Shown: positions 33,474-42,524, numbered from the stretch's first letter. The stretch is 64,000 nt of DNA from Sphingomonas jejuensis (GCF_011927695.1 NZ_JAATJE010000001.1:1302001-1366000), one strand, 5' to 3'. Made by a program: numbers and translations. The notes: generated by a model not told the origin, from the sequence alone.

Positions 33474-34799
33474 TCAGGCGCGCTCCTCGAGCGCGACGAA
33501 GTGCGACTTGGTGCGGATGCCGTGCGCCGGCTCCACCGGCTTCGACAGGACGGGCTGGCCGCCGATCCGGAAGATCCAGCGGAACGCCCGGATGTTGTAG
33601 TCGAAGTAGAGGTGGATGCTGTCGGCGAAGCTGACGCCGTTCTGCTTGCGGAAGGCCTCGTAGCCGTTGGGGTTGACGAACTGCAGGTCGCCGACGTCGC
33701 CCAGCGTCTGGGCATGCTCGGTGAACAGCACCGGTCGGCCGAGCAGCGTGCCGCCAGGCGCCACGGCATAGTTCGGATGCCAGACGGGCTGATCGGCCTC
33801 GTTCTTCATCTTCATCAGCGAGGGCATGATGTCGCCGTTCGCCAGCCAAACCGCCTGCTGCGGGTTGATGACGCGGCCGTACATCTTGGCGACGTTGTCG
33901 GCGACGATCGTGTCCGACGCCTGGCCCGCCTCCTTGGCGATCGTGATGAGCGCCTGAGAGGCCATGTAGCCCAGCGGCTTGCCCACGCCGTTGCCGTACA
34001 TGAAAGCGTCCGACGCCTTCCACCGGATCGCGGCCGCGGCCTTGGTGGTCAGCAGCGTGCCGATGCGCGGTGCGTCCTCGAGCAGCTCCTCGGTCGCCAG
34101 CACGAAGGCGTAGAGCTCGTTGAGCTTCGTCTCGCGCGGGGTCAGGGCGAAGCGGCTGGGATCCATCCGCTCGGCCTCGACGCGCCAGTTCGCCTGGATG
34201 CCCGACGTGCCCCACGGCGTGGTCTCGTCGCCCAGGCCGATCACGGTGTTGGACGACGTCGGATCGGGCGAGATCAGGTTGAGGAACGGATCCTCCTCGC
34301 CGAACACCAGGTCGACGATCTGCTGCCGGTACTCGGGCGGCACCAGGTAGCTGCCGGCGGCGTCGCCGGTCTCCATGTGGACGTTGGTCGGCGCCGCGAG
34401 GCGATCGTCGACCCGGTAAGCCTGGCCGGCGCCCGGGTTGGCGAGCCGCACCGCCGAAGCGAATTCGGCCAGATGCGTGAAGCCACCATCCTCGAGACGC
34501 GCGCGCGAGGCACCGGCGCCGACGATCACGATCTGCGACGGCGCGGCCTGAGCCGGCACGGTGCCAGCGGGCGCCGAGCTCGGCGTCGGGGTGGCGGAGC
34601 CGAACTTCGCCATGCGAGCGTTCAGCTTTTCGGCCGCCTCGATCTGCTTCTCGAGACGCGCGAGGTTAGCCTCGTCCTTGGCGTTCTCGGTCTCCTCTTC
34701 CGCGGTCAGGTCGCGGTTCTCGCCAATGGCGGTCGTGAGGCGGTCTTCCAGGCGCTTAGCGGTCGCGCGCGCCTCGTTCTTCAGGACAGCAAGGTTCAT
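33474..34799 (-). CDS. Major capsid protein, HK97 fold
   Basis: 441 residues. The first ~80 are a charged coiled-coil (RLEDRLTTAIGENRDLTAEEETENAKDEANL) corresponding to the delta scaffold region. The mature part starts after the linker near PAQAAPSQ and has WRVEAERMDPSRF, FVLATEELLEDA, SDAFMYGNGVGKPLGYM and GRPVLFTEHAQTLGD, typical of HK97 shells. The S49 protease gene just upstream probably removes the delta domain. A terminator hairpin upstream suggests separately tuned expression. Confidence 0.92.
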   Translation of the reverse strand: MNLAVLKNEARATAKRLEDRLTTAIGENRDLTAEEETENAKDEANLARLEKQIEAAEKLNARMAKFGSATPTPSSAPAGTVPAQAAPSQIVIVGAGASRARLEDGGFTHLAEFASAVRLANPGAGQAYRVDDRLAAPTNVHMETGDAAGSYLVPPEYRQQIVDLVFGEEDPFLNLISPDPTSSNTVIGLGDETTPWGTSGIQANWRVEAERMDPSRFALTPRETKLNELYAFVLATEELLEDAPRIGTLLTTKAAAAIRWKASDAFMYGNGVGKPLGYMASQALITIAKEAGQASDTIVADNVAKMYGRVINPQQAVWLANGDIMPSLMKMKNEADQPVWHPNYAVAPGGTLLGRPVLFTEHAQTLGDVGDLQFVNPNGYEAFRKQNGVSFADSIHLYFDYNIRAFRWIFRIGGQPVLSKPVEPAHGIRTKSHFVALEERA

Positions 34800-34837
34800 C
34801 GGTTAAGGTCCTCGTGAAGGGGGCGCGCGCGCCCACG

Positions 34838-34861
34838 AAAAAGGCCGCCCGAAGGCGGCCT
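34838..34861 (-). terminator. Intrinsic terminator between protease and capsid genes
   Basis: On the minus strand a 7-8-bp stem (GGCCGCC with GGCGGCC, loop TTCG; 34860-34843) is followed by five T (34842-34838). It lies 28 bases after the protease stop and 39 bases before the capsid start, so capsid transcription likely uses an own promoter or partial read-through. Confidence 0.8.
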
Positions 34862-34888
34862 CAGCTCATCCGCTCGGGGGAGCGGGGT

Positions 34889-35764
34889 TCAGATGCTGGC
34901 GGTGCGGCCGCGCAGCGCCGCGCGCTGGCGCATCAGCGCCAGCCGGTTGCGGCTCGATCCGTATTTGGCGACCACGTCGCGGAGAGAGGCGACACCATCG
35001 ATGGCGCCGTTCGCCAGCGCCTGGCTGGCCTGGAAGGTCTTGCCGCGGCCATGGATGCCGGCGACCTCACTGGCCTTGATGCCGCGGCCGCGCGCGATCG
35101 CCGCCACGAAGGCGGTGTTGGACAGGTCGACCGACGCCTGGATCTCCGCACGGTCCTCGTCCGAAAGCGGAGCATAGGGGTGGCCGGCGATCTTCTCCGG
35201 GTCCGAAGCGATCAGCGTGGTCGCCATGCCGATCTTGGCTTCGAAGCCGGACATGTCGACGTGTCCGGACCGAACGCCGACCGATCCGACCTCGCCGCTG
35301 CCGGTGCAGTAGAAGGCGCTCGCCTGGCTCGCCTGCCAATAGGCGGCCGAGAAGCAATATGGGTCGGCGACGGCGACCACCGGCTTGACCTGGCGCGCCG
35401 CGAAGATCGCGTCGCCCGCCTCGGCGCAGCCCCAAACATAGCCGCCCGGGCTGCGGATCGCGAGGATGATGGTGCCCACCTTCGGGTCGGCCGCCGCCTC
35501 GGACACTCGATCGGAGATCCAGTTGTAGGACGTCCGACCCGACAGTCCGACCGGGTGCAGCAGGCCGGTGATTGGCAGGATCAGCGTCGCGCCCTCGCGG
35601 ATCGGGTCCGCCGGTTTCACCGCTTCCTGCCGGCCGCTCAACATGCTGGCCAAGCCGGCCAGGCTGTCAGGCACCTTGGCCTCGATCGTCTCGCGAGCGA
35701 GATGGTCGGCAAGGAAGGTCGGGTGCATCGCCCAGAGGGTCGATGCGCTGGCTCGTTCACGCAT
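34889..35764 (-). CDS. S49 (SppA/ClpP-fold) head maturation protease
   Basis: 291 residues from ATG 35764, overlapping the portal stop by 8 bases. It contains IILAIRSPGGYVWGCAEAGDAIF and the SppA-type serine region SGEVGSVGVRSGHVDMSGFEAKI (Ser in GSVGV). Phage S49 proteases cut the scaffold part of HK97-type capsids. It lies directly before the capsid gene, as expected. Confidence 0.88.
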   Translation of the reverse strand: MRERASASTLWAMHPTFLADHLARETIEAKVPDSLAGLASMLSGRQEAVKPADPIREGATLILPITGLLHPVGLSGRTSYNWISDRVSEAAADPKVGTIILAIRSPGGYVWGCAEAGDAIFAARQVKPVVAVADPYCFSAAYWQASQASAFYCTGSGEVGSVGVRSGHVDMSGFEAKIGMATTLIASDPEKIAGHPYAPLSDEDRAEIQASVDLSNTAFVAAIARGRGIKASEVAGIHGRGKTFQASQALANGAIDGVASLRDVVAKYGSSRNRLALMRQRAALRGRTASI

Positions 35765-37010
35765 CTTCTGTCTCCACCTGGTCCTGCGGCGCTGTCTGGC
35801 CGCCAGTGATCGTGTCGGCTGCGCGATTGCTGTTGAGCGGGGTGCGCGCGTCGCGCGACCAGGCCTCGCCGATCGCCGGCATATCGAACCAGTCGACACG
35901 CAGCTCGTCGGCCGACATCAGGCTCGCGGTTCGCGCCAGCACCGCGTTCTTCCACTGCGTTGCGCTGTCGCCGCGTAAGAGGGAATTGAGGTTGATCCGG
36001 ACCCGGATGCCGGCGGCGCGCATGTCGGCGGTCAGCAGACGCCGGCTGATCGCCTGCTCGATCCGCCGGGTCAGCGGTCGGATCGTGTATTTGACGAAGT
36101 CCTGCGCCTGCTGCTCGCTGTTCGCCTTTCCGGCGCTGACCTCCGCGACCATCGACAGCGGGATGCGCCAGTAGCGCGCCAGCTCGACCGTCCGCTGCGT
36201 GATCAGCTCCGCCAGCTGGCTGTCGCTGTTGTTCTCGGAGATCGGCTTGTAGTCCATGCCGCCCTCGAGCAGCGCGGTCTTGCCCGGCTTCCAGCCGTCG
36301 ATCGCCTTCTTGGTGTGCGCGAACTGCTCGTCCGTGAGCTCGCCGGAGGCGGTGACGATACCGCCGGGACGGTTGCCGTTCTGAAAGAAGGTCCGTCCCT
36401 GCCGCTCGAGCGCGATCGCGAAGTCGAGCGACCCGCGCGCCATCTGCCATGGTGTCAGAGGGCGCAGCGTGGCGTCGGACAGGCCCTTGAACCAAAAGAG
36501 GTCCGCCGGTCCCAGCTGGCGCGCCAGGCCGCCGTCGTCCTGGTAGGTCAGCAGGAAGGAACGATCCTTCCAGTCGACGGTCGTGCGGAGCGGATCGAGC
36601 GACCAGATCTCCAGCCCCTCGCCGGTGGAGACCGGTTCGGCAAACGCGGCACCGCGCAGCGCCCCGTTGTAGACCATGCTCGACCAGAACTCGGCACCGG
36701 TCTCCAGCGGATTGGGCGCGTAGGCGAGCACGTCGGCGAGCTCGAGCTCGGAGCGGCGGTAATCCTTCTCGATCAGGTCGACCGAGACGCCGCCGGCGGT
36801 GTCGGCGATGATGCCGACGCAGAAATTGACGGCCGACACCTTCGCAGCCTCCGACGCGCTGCTGACGCCGGCGCCGAAGGGCAACCCCTCGCCTCCCCAG
36901 AAGCGGCCATCGACCAGGTTCTGGCCTACCACGTTGTCGGGCTCCGGCCGTGATGCCGCCGGCGCAAGGTCGTTGCCGATCCGGGAGAAGAGGCGGTCGA
37001 TGAAGCCCAT
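35757..37010 (-). CDS. Portal protein
   Basis: 417 residues starting MGFIDRLFSRIG. It shows the HK97-type portal pattern: SSMVYNGALRGAAFAEPV, LWSLDPLRTTVDW, MDYKPISENNSDSQLAE and LARYWRIPLSMVAEV, with KYTIRPLTRRIEQAISRRLL in the stem. It forms the ring for DNA entry and for connector docking. A strong GAGGAGG ribosome site precedes it. Confidence 0.9.
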   Translation of the reverse strand: MGFIDRLFSRIGNDLAPAASRPEPDNVVGQNLVDGRFWGGEGLPFGAGVSSASEAAKVSAVNFCVGIIADTAGGVSVDLIEKDYRRSELELADVLAYAPNPLETGAEFWSSMVYNGALRGAAFAEPVSTGEGLEIWSLDPLRTTVDWKDRSFLLTYQDDGGLARQLGPADLFWFKGLSDATLRPLTPWQMARGSLDFAIALERQGRTFFQNGNRPGGIVTASGELTDEQFAHTKKAIDGWKPGKTALLEGGMDYKPISENNSDSQLAELITQRTVELARYWRIPLSMVAEVSAGKANSEQQAQDFVKYTIRPLTRRIEQAISRRLLTADMRAAGIRVRINLNSLLRGDSATQWKNAVLARTASLMSADELRVDWFDMPAIGEAWSRDARTPLNSNRAADTITGGQTAPQDQVETEDA

Positions 37011-37019
37011 TTGACCTCC

Positions 37020-38540
37020 TCACAACATGCGCATGCGCGGTTTCGGTTTCGGCGCTGCTTCCTGGCCGCCGGTGGCCGCTCCCAGCGCCATCACGAGGGC
37101 GACCATTCCGTCGATGCGACCTGTCGACTTCGCCTTGTTGAGCTTCCGGTCACCGGCAGGGCTCGGATCCACGACCGCGTTGCGAGCGCACATCGTCAGG
37201 ACCGGGTTGCCGCCGTGCCGAACCTTTCCGTTCAGGAAGGCGATTTCCGTGCTGTCCATAGCCGGCGCCATGGAGACATGCCCCTGACCGAACGGCTCGA
37301 ACGGCAGCACCACCCCAAGCTTCGACATCTGCTGCTCAAGGGTCTTGAAGCGAAACCGGTCGAAGTTGATGCGGCGGACGTCCATCCCGGCGCAGATCTC
37401 GCCCAGACGACGCCCGACGAACTCGTAATCGACCGCGACGCCTGGTGTCGTCTCGATTAGGCCTTCATCGACCCATCGAGGATAAGGCACCCGGTCCCGC
37501 TTGCCATGATCATCGACCGTAGCTCCCGGCTTCCAGAACCATGGTCTGACGTGCCAGCAACCCTGTTCGTCCTGCGCGACCAGCACGAAAGCGGTGAGAT
37601 CAGTGGTCTCGGCAAGGTCCAGTCCGCCATAGACAGGCGAGGTCAGGAACACCTTCTCGTCTACCGGTCCGTTGGTGGCAGCCCATGTTCCCGGCGCCAT
37701 GAACGGGGAGAACCGGTTCACCCGCTGGTTCAGGTAGAGGTTGCGGAAGCTGTTCTCAAAGGATGGCAGCCGCGCCGCCTTCGCGGCGGCCGCCTCGAAC
37801 TCCACGACCGACCGGAAGATGCCCATTGCCGGGTTGGCGGCACGGTGCGCCTCCGGATCGGCCAGATCCGCGTTCGGCTTGGCCGCATGGACGTGGCAGA
37901 CGATCTTCGGGTCCTTTGACGCAATCGCGTCGTCGATCTTCACCGACAGCATGTCGGCATCGGTTGGCGCCTGGGTCGAGATGATCAGGCGGAGGGCATC
38001 GTCATAGGCCCCAGAGGCGGTCTCTACCGCCTCGACAAAGTCGTCCTGGTCGCCGCGAACCTGCCCAAGCTCATCCAGGATCGCCAGCACCGGCGACAGG
38101 CCGTGTGCGGTTGAACCCTCGGCCGACAGCGCCTCGTAGGTAACGTTCTTGGCGATGCCGACGAGCGACTTCGCCGAAGGAACGGGACGAACGAGCGGAT
38201 CCAAGATGGGGCTCAGCTTGACCATCTTGTAGGCGAGGCCGAACACCAGCGCTGCCTGCTTGCGCGAGCGCGCGCCCGAGACGATTTGGCTATTCAGCCG
38301 CGCCTCCGGTCCGACCAGGTGGGCCAGGAGGATGCCGGCGATCAGGCCGGTCTTTCCGTTCTTGCGCGCGATGGAGAGGATGCCTTCCGACGTGCCCGCC
38401 GGATTGTCGTAGACGTCCAGGATGAACTGCTTCTGGAAGTCGGCCAACCGCATCGGCTGCCCGATCAGCTTTCCCTCGGGAACGAGGCAAAACTTCTCCA
38501 CGAAGCGGATGACCCGACCGCCGCGGGACGGCGGCGTCAC
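37020..38540 (-). CDS. Terminase large subunit
   Basis: 506 residues from GTG 38540. Walker A ARKNGKT (58-64), Walker B LAILDELG (152-159) and a nuclease domain starting GGLDLAETTD (about 302) are visible. It is of the HK97-like terminase_1 group. It packages DNA through the portal and cuts it. It overlaps the small subunit gene by 4 bases. Confidence 0.92.
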   Translation of the reverse strand: MTPPSRGGRVIRFVEKFCLVPEGKLIGQPMRLADFQKQFILDVYDNPAGTSEGILSIARKNGKTGLIAGILLAHLVGPEARLNSQIVSGARSRKQAALVFGLAYKMVKLSPILDPLVRPVPSAKSLVGIAKNVTYEALSAEGSTAHGLSPVLAILDELGQVRGDQDDFVEAVETASGAYDDALRLIISTQAPTDADMLSVKIDDAIASKDPKIVCHVHAAKPNADLADPEAHRAANPAMGIFRSVVEFEAAAAKAARLPSFENSFRNLYLNQRVNRFSPFMAPGTWAATNGPVDEKVFLTSPVYGGLDLAETTDLTAFVLVAQDEQGCWHVRPWFWKPGATVDDHGKRDRVPYPRWVDEGLIETTPGVAVDYEFVGRRLGEICAGMDVRRINFDRFRFKTLEQQMSKLGVVLPFEPFGQGHVSMAPAMDSTEIAFLNGKVRHGGNPVLTMCARNAVVDPSPAGDRKLNKAKSTGRIDGMVALVMALGAATGGQEAAPKPKPRMRML

Positions 38541-39010
38541 TGGATCGTCGAAGGTCTCGCGAGCAGGTCGTCGTCATCGCCACTGTAGGCGTTGACGCCG
38601 CTCTCGATCTCCTGCGCGGCCTCCCGGCGGTTGTTCACGTCACGCTGCTCGCCATGCTTCGAACGGCTGTCGATGCCGAGAGCGCGGCGCAGTGTGACGA
38701 TCCGGCGCGCCAGCTTGTCCGAGGCGGCGATAGAGCCGATCACCTTGGCTACGCTGACCCGGCCATTCCGCCCCACCGCAAAGGCGGAGATCATTTCGGC
38801 ATCGGCCATCGCGCGCGCCAAACTCGCTGCGACGTGCAGGTCCGCATCCGTCCATTCACTCTTCGCGCGTTCCGCGATCACCGCGTTCCAGTAAGGGAGA
38901 TCACCCGGCCGGAGCCGCACGGAGGTCGGCGGCAACAGCTCGCGCGCGCTCGCCGCCATCACCGTGACGGCCGCGGCCGCGCTGTCGATGCGCTGCCGCC
39001 GACCGCCCAT
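38537..39010 (-). CDS. Terminase small subunit
   Basis: 157 residues from ATG 39010 with GAGGGGGG upstream; a longer frame starts at 39049 but has no good ribosome site. It has an acidic/helical centre (WTDADLHVAASLARAMADAEM) and a basic end that fits P27-like small terminases. It would recognise the packaging site in the adjacent upstream DNA. Confidence 0.75.
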   Translation of the reverse strand: MGGRRQRIDSAAAAVTVMAASARELLPPTSVRLRPGDLPYWNAVIAERAKSEWTDADLHVAASLARAMADAEMISAFAVGRNGRVSVAKVIGSIAASDKLARRIVTLRRALGIDSRSKHGEQRDVNNRREAAQEIESGVNAYSGDDDDLLARPSTIQ

Positions 39011-39113
39011 CGCACCCCCCTCATCGTCCAGGCCGTACCAGCGAAGCAAAAACTGTATTAGCGCTGAAATTACAGGGGCCGTCGGTGTCCCCAGGCGGAC
39101 CCCCCAGGCTTTT

Positions 39114-39132
39114 GACCCCCCCCCGGGGGGTC
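39114..39132. other. C9/G6 inverted repeat between HNH and terminase genes (candidate cos/packaging region)
   Basis: GACCCCCC (39114-39121) and GGGGGGTC (39125-39132) form a perfect 8-bp stem around CCC, in a 133-base gap between the HNH gene and terS that also has a second GGACCCCCC copy. In HK97-like phages with an HNH gene beside the terminase, the cohesive-end site lies here (family knowledge). Direct proof is lacking. Confidence 0.35.
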
Positions 39133-39143
39133 GCGCAACAATG

Positions 39144-39449
39144 TTACGCGGCGCGCCAGGGGTCGAGGGGGTCGAGCGGCAACCCGTCGGCGCCGAAGGC
39201 GAGACGTTCGCGATGTCCGAACTGCTCGGCCGTCACCTTCCGGTTGTGCTCGTCGCAGACGTTGCGGGTGTTCTCGTCGACATCGAGGCCGCCAAGCGCC
39301 AGCGGCTGCTCATGGTCGACCACCGTGGCGGCGCGGGTGACGCCTTGAGCCAGGCAGAGCTCGCATAGCCAATGCGTCCGCTCCATCCGCCGGGCTCGCT
39401 GCTGCTGCCCTGCCCTGCCCCGCTTCCTCTCAGCGACCCGCTTAGGCAC
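39144..39449 (-). CDS. HNH endonuclease
   Basis: 101 residues, basic. It has CELC, then VVDHEQPLALGGLDVDENTRNVCDEHNRKVT, which is a complete HNH core (DH, N, H) with the zinc-type cysteines. Phage HNH proteins next to the terminase assist specific cleavage of the cohesive ends. It is first in the leftward packaging operon. Confidence 0.88.
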   Translation of the reverse strand: MPKRVAERKRGRAGQQQRARRMERTHWLCELCLAQGVTRAATVVDHEQPLALGGLDVDENTRNVCDEHNRKVTAEQFGHRERLAFGADGLPLDPLDPWRAA

Positions 39450-39457
39450 CCCTTAGA

Positions 39458-40096
39458 TCAGGCGGTGGCGATGTCGATCGACACCGCACGCCAGGCGGCG
39501 TCATGCGCGTCCCGCTCGTAGAAGCGGACGTACTGGCGCGACCCGATGATCCGGATGCTGTCCTTGATCGCCTCCATCGCTCGCATCCAGCGAGGATCGG
39601 CGATCTCGGTGCGCAGCAGCATGAAGAGCTCGGCCCGGTTGATCTGGCCCTGCTTGTCCACCTGGAAGGCGCGGTTGATCAGGGCCTGCAGCTCCACGCT
39701 GCCGCCCTGTGCCCACTCGCCCAGGCACTCGTCGATCAACGACTTGGCGGACTGCAGCTCGGGGCCGAACTCGATCAGGTCGGCAACCTGGACCTGCACC
39801 TTCAGGCACCCATCGAATGATGTCAGGGTGATGTTGCCCTTCGCCCCGCCACGTGGAGCGCCATAGTGGTCAGCGAGGAGCGCCTGCAGCACGGCCACAG
39901 CGGCGAACGTGTCGACCTTGAACTTGCGGATCAGCGCGCCGATCGCGCGGGCCTGCACCATGATGGAGCGGACCTGCTCGTCCATGAGCAGATCCTGTGG
40001 CTTGATCGCATGCAGCGGCACCAGCGCGCCCTTGGCGTCGCGCAGATAGGACGTGCCGCCAACCTCGATCAGGCCGGGATGCGAGGTGTCGGTCAT
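39458..40096 (-). CDS. DUF3164 family protein
   Basis: 212 residues from ATG 40096 (MTDTSHPGLIEVGGTSYL). It has YLRDAKGALVPLHAIKPQDLLMDEQVRSIM and the conserved stretch GPELQSAKSLIDECLGEWAQGGSVELQALINRAFQVDKQGQIN, the DUF3164 signature seen in Mu-like and other phages. The role in those phages is unclear, possibly in DNA processing or replication. It overlaps the next small gene by ATGA. Confidence 0.8.
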   Translation of the reverse strand: MTDTSHPGLIEVGGTSYLRDAKGALVPLHAIKPQDLLMDEQVRSIMVQARAIGALIRKFKVDTFAAVAVLQALLADHYGAPRGGAKGNITLTSFDGCLKVQVQVADLIEFGPELQSAKSLIDECLGEWAQGGSVELQALINRAFQVDKQGQINRAELFMLLRTEIADPRWMRAMEAIKDSIRIIGSRQYVRFYERDAHDAAWRAVSIDIATA

Positions 40097-40251
40097 CCGC
40101 CCAGGCCCTCGTTGGCGACCTTGCCCACGGTGTCGACGGGCAGGACGCTCAGGATCTCGCGGAGCAGGCTGACGGGCACGCCGACGAGGGCGGTGTCCGG
40201 ATGGCCGGCGTCGACGACACGCTGCAGCTGCTGACGGGGGATGCTCTTCAC
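40093..40251 (-). CDS. Small phage protein, 52 residues
   Basis: GTG 40251 to TGA 40093, overlapping the upstream stop by GTGA and the downstream start by ATGA. The peptide is MKSIPRQQLQRVVDAGHPD followed by a Val/Leu-rich amphipathic end. Two-sided coupling supports a real gene. No family recognised. Confidence 0.55.
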   Translation of the reverse strand: MKSIPRQQLQRVVDAGHPDTALVGVPVSLLREILSVLPVDTVGKVANEGLGG

Positions 40252-40559
40252 CAGACCACCACCTTCCCGTTTGGGCTGCGATAAAGGGGCGCGGCCGTCG
40301 GCTGCTCGCCGCCACGGAAGGGGGCCATGATGTCGCGGCAGACCGCCTGGGCCATCTCTTCCAGATCGTGGTAGGTCGCGACGTCGCGATCCGGGGCGCT
40401 CAGCCGCGCCCGCTGGGTCAGGGCGTCGAAGCGCGGGGTAATCGCCTCGAGCTGATCGGCCAGGTCCGAACGCGGCTGAGCGGGCGCACTGCCGACGGAA
40501 CGGCGTGCGGCGACAGGCAAGCTGTGGCGACGAACCAACGAGCGGGAGTGATCGGTCAA
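40248..40559 (-). CDS. Phage hypothetical protein, 103 residues
   Basis: I set the start at TTG 40559, because GGGAGG lies 8 bases upstream and the sequence from there (MTDHSRSLVRRHSLPVAARR) looks protein-like, while the longer open frame overlaps the next gene. The second half, DLADQLEAITPRFDALTQRARLS, is helical. Function unknown. Confidence 0.5.
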   Translation of the reverse strand: MTDHSRSLVRRHSLPVAARRSVGSAPAQPRSDLADQLEAITPRFDALTQRARLSAPDRDVATYHDLEEMAQAVCRDIMAPFRGGEQPTAAPLYRSPNGKVVVW

Positions 40560-40699
40560 GATGCGCCTCCCGGTTGGCCGGCCCAGTGCCCTCACATGAG
40601 GGTGCACGGGCGCCGGATGCAGCTGTGGCGGGGTCGTTTCTGCCGGTTGGGTGACCGCTTTTCGCCGTTCACTTGCGTGAAGTTGACGCAAGTAAACCC

Positions 40700-41350
40700 C
40701 TAGCCGCGCCGCCAGCGATTCAGCGCCGACACTAGGATCGCGCGCGCGCGCCGGTTGGACATGCGCGATCGGCGCGCGGCGATCGTCACGCCGATGTCGT
40801 CGACGATGATCGTCAGCAGCATCGCGGCATGCGGCGCGACGGCCGCGCGCCAATCGCTGTAGGCGCGGTCCCGGATAACGGCCGCGATCCGCTCGGCCGA
40901 CGCGGCGTCGGGCCCGCCGCCGGTGGAGCGCGGCTCCAGCTTTGCGGTGCGCACGGCGACGTCGGCGGTCAGCGCCTGGTGCGCCAGCGCGATCTCGGCC
41001 GCCGCCGCCAGCTGGTGCGCGTCGATCGCGCCGGTGACGTGCAGGCGGGCCAGCGCGCCGTCACGTCGCGCTTCGGCCTCGGCATGGGCGTGCGTCTCCG
41101 GCGTGCCCTGGGCCTTGTGCGACCAGGCTTCGCGCCTGGCGACGGGCTCCTCGACGCCGGGCAGCAGCGTGGCGCCGGCGACGCGCAGCGCGGCCTTGCG
41201 CGCTTTCCACTCCTGCTTGGACATGCCCTCCGGCTTCCGGGGCAGGCTCGGCGCGGGGCGCGGGTTGCCGAGCACCAGGTGGGCGACGCGCTGCGCCTCC
41301 CTCAACGGTGCGATGGCGAGGGGCTCAAGCTTCGTGACGGGATGGCGCAT
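40700..41350 (-). CDS. Phage hypothetical protein, 216 residues
   Basis: Basic, Ala/Arg-rich, with long helices: REAQRVAHLVLGNPRPAPSLPRKPEGMSKQEWKARKAALR. Positive charge and helical content hint at nucleic-acid contact, but no motif is visible. It overlaps the upstream LexA-like gene by 26 bases. Confidence 0.5.
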   Translation of the reverse strand: MRHPVTKLEPLAIAPLREAQRVAHLVLGNPRPAPSLPRKPEGMSKQEWKARKAALRVAGATLLPGVEEPVARREAWSHKAQGTPETHAHAEAEARRDGALARLHVTGAIDAHQLAAAAEIALAHQALTADVAVRTAKLEPRSTGGGPDAASAERIAAVIRDRAYSDWRAAVAPHAAMLLTIIVDDIGVTIAARRSRMSNRRARAILVSALNRWRRG

Positions 41351-41723
41351 CGTCGGGCACGTGCTCGATGATCGCGACCAGCGCGAGATTGTCTTGCGGT
41401 AACGGGGCGGCGAAGCGCGCGCGCTTCATGTCTTCGTCGACCACCCAGCCAACCGCGCGCAGCTCGCGCTTAGCGATCTCCACCATGAGGCCGGGCACGA
41501 CGATCGCGCGCTGCGTCCCCATCGGCCGCTCGATCGATCCGTCTTTGACGAGCTGGGCGAGCAGCGTGCCGACGCGCTGCTTGCTCACGCCAAGATGCGC
41601 GCGGATCTCGTCCATTGACGGGCTGAACCGGCGTTGGATGATATATTCGACGATGAAGGCCAACGCCGCCAGCTTTCGTGGCGGAGGCCGAACGCTGCTG
41701 GTCGCTGGAACGCTCATGCCCAC
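41325..41723 (-). CDS. LexA-DNA-binding-domain-like winged-helix protein
   Basis: 132 residues. KLAALAFIVEYIIQRRFSPSMDEIRAHLGVSKQRVGTLLAQLVKDGSIERP is the N-terminal winged-helix pattern of LexA, but there is no LexA peptidase half. It could be a competing SOS-type regulator or a phage early regulator. Start could also be the inner ATG two residues on. Confidence 0.6.
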   Translation of the reverse strand: MGMSVPATSSVRPPPRKLAALAFIVEYIIQRRFSPSMDEIRAHLGVSKQRVGTLLAQLVKDGSIERPMGTQRAIVVPGLMVEIAKRELRAVGWVVDEDMKRARFAAPLPQDNLALVAIIEHVPDDAPSRHEA

Positions 41724-41799
41724 CCGTTACTCCCCGGAAACGGAACATAGGGTGAAGGAGGCCTCCTGCGCCAGAGCGAGCGGCGCGCACGGCGAATCG

Positions 41800-42021
41800 T
41801 CAAGCCTCCGGCGGCTCGTCGATGTCGTTGCCGTTGAAGCGTGCCGGCTCGTCGCGCTCCGTGCCCTTGGCGAATATGACGGTGTCGAGCGGGTGTATTT
41901 CGCGCTGCGCGCGCCGATCCCACCGGCGATGGATGAAGTCGGGCACGCCCCAGATCCGCACGGCCGCCGTGTATTCGTCGCCGCGGAACGCGACGAAGTG
42001 GATGGCGGGGCGGATCGACAT
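41800..42021 (-). CDS. Phage hypothetical protein, 73 residues
   Basis: From ATG 42021 (MSIRPAIHFVAFRGDEYTAAV) to a Glu/Pro end (NGNDIDEPPEA). A small alpha/beta protein with a WGVPDFIHRRWD stretch. No family recognised. The upstream start (42081) would add a low-complexity leader. Confidence 0.5.
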   Translation of the reverse strand: MSIRPAIHFVAFRGDEYTAAVRIWGVPDFIHRRWDRRAQREIHPLDTVIFAKGTERDEPARFNGNDIDEPPEA

Positions 42022-42177
42022 ATCCGGTCGTCCCCGGAACGGCGATCGCGCGCAAGTCTGGAGCGCTGCGCGTCCGACCACGGCGGAGGAAGTGTCCGCC
42101 CTGCCCCCGCCGGCACCGCGCTTTTCCGCCGTTCCTGACCAGCAAAGCGGGCATGATACCCGCTCGATACCCCGCCC

Positions 42178-42471
42178 TTAGCCACGCAGCCGCCGATGAA
42201 GCTGCTTCCACTCCCAGGGCGTGGTCGGCCACGGATCGTCCTGCGCCGGCAGCTTGGTCGGGAGCACCTTTGCGGGCCGCGCACCGCACCGCGCGCATCG
42301 CAGGTGCCGCCCGATCTGGGCCAGCTGCGTGCTCCACGCCCGCAGCATGAAATAGCGCGAGGTCCGCGCCGCGTCCCAGACCTGTTCGCGGCCGCAACCG
42401 CAGACCACCCGCAGCTGGCACTCGCGCCGGGTCAGATCGAAGAGGTCATCGAGGCGGACGTTCGCGGCCAT
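42178..42471 (-). CDS. Zinc-finger-like phage protein, 97 residues
   Basis: ANVRLDDLFDLTRRECQLRVVCGCGRE, later CARCGARPAKV: two cysteine pairs with the spacing of a zinc ribbon. Likely a DNA- or protein-binding small factor. No family name. Confidence 0.6.
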   Translation of the reverse strand: MAANVRLDDLFDLTRRECQLRVVCGCGREQVWDAARTSRYFMLRAWSTQLAQIGRHLRCARCGARPAKVLPTKLPAQDDPWPTTPWEWKQLHRRLRG

Positions 42472-42524
42472 GTTGGAACATATGCCGAACGCTCACGCAT
42501 GTAGGAAAGCGCGGATGCTGCTCG

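Noticed and set aside
18983-39010. Reading the structural genes as a gene transfer agent
   Set aside because: Some proteins resemble GTA families (gp10-like chaperone, HK97 capsid), but the region has an integrase, attachment repeats, repressor, Cro, toxin-antitoxin and lysis genes, so a prophage fits better.
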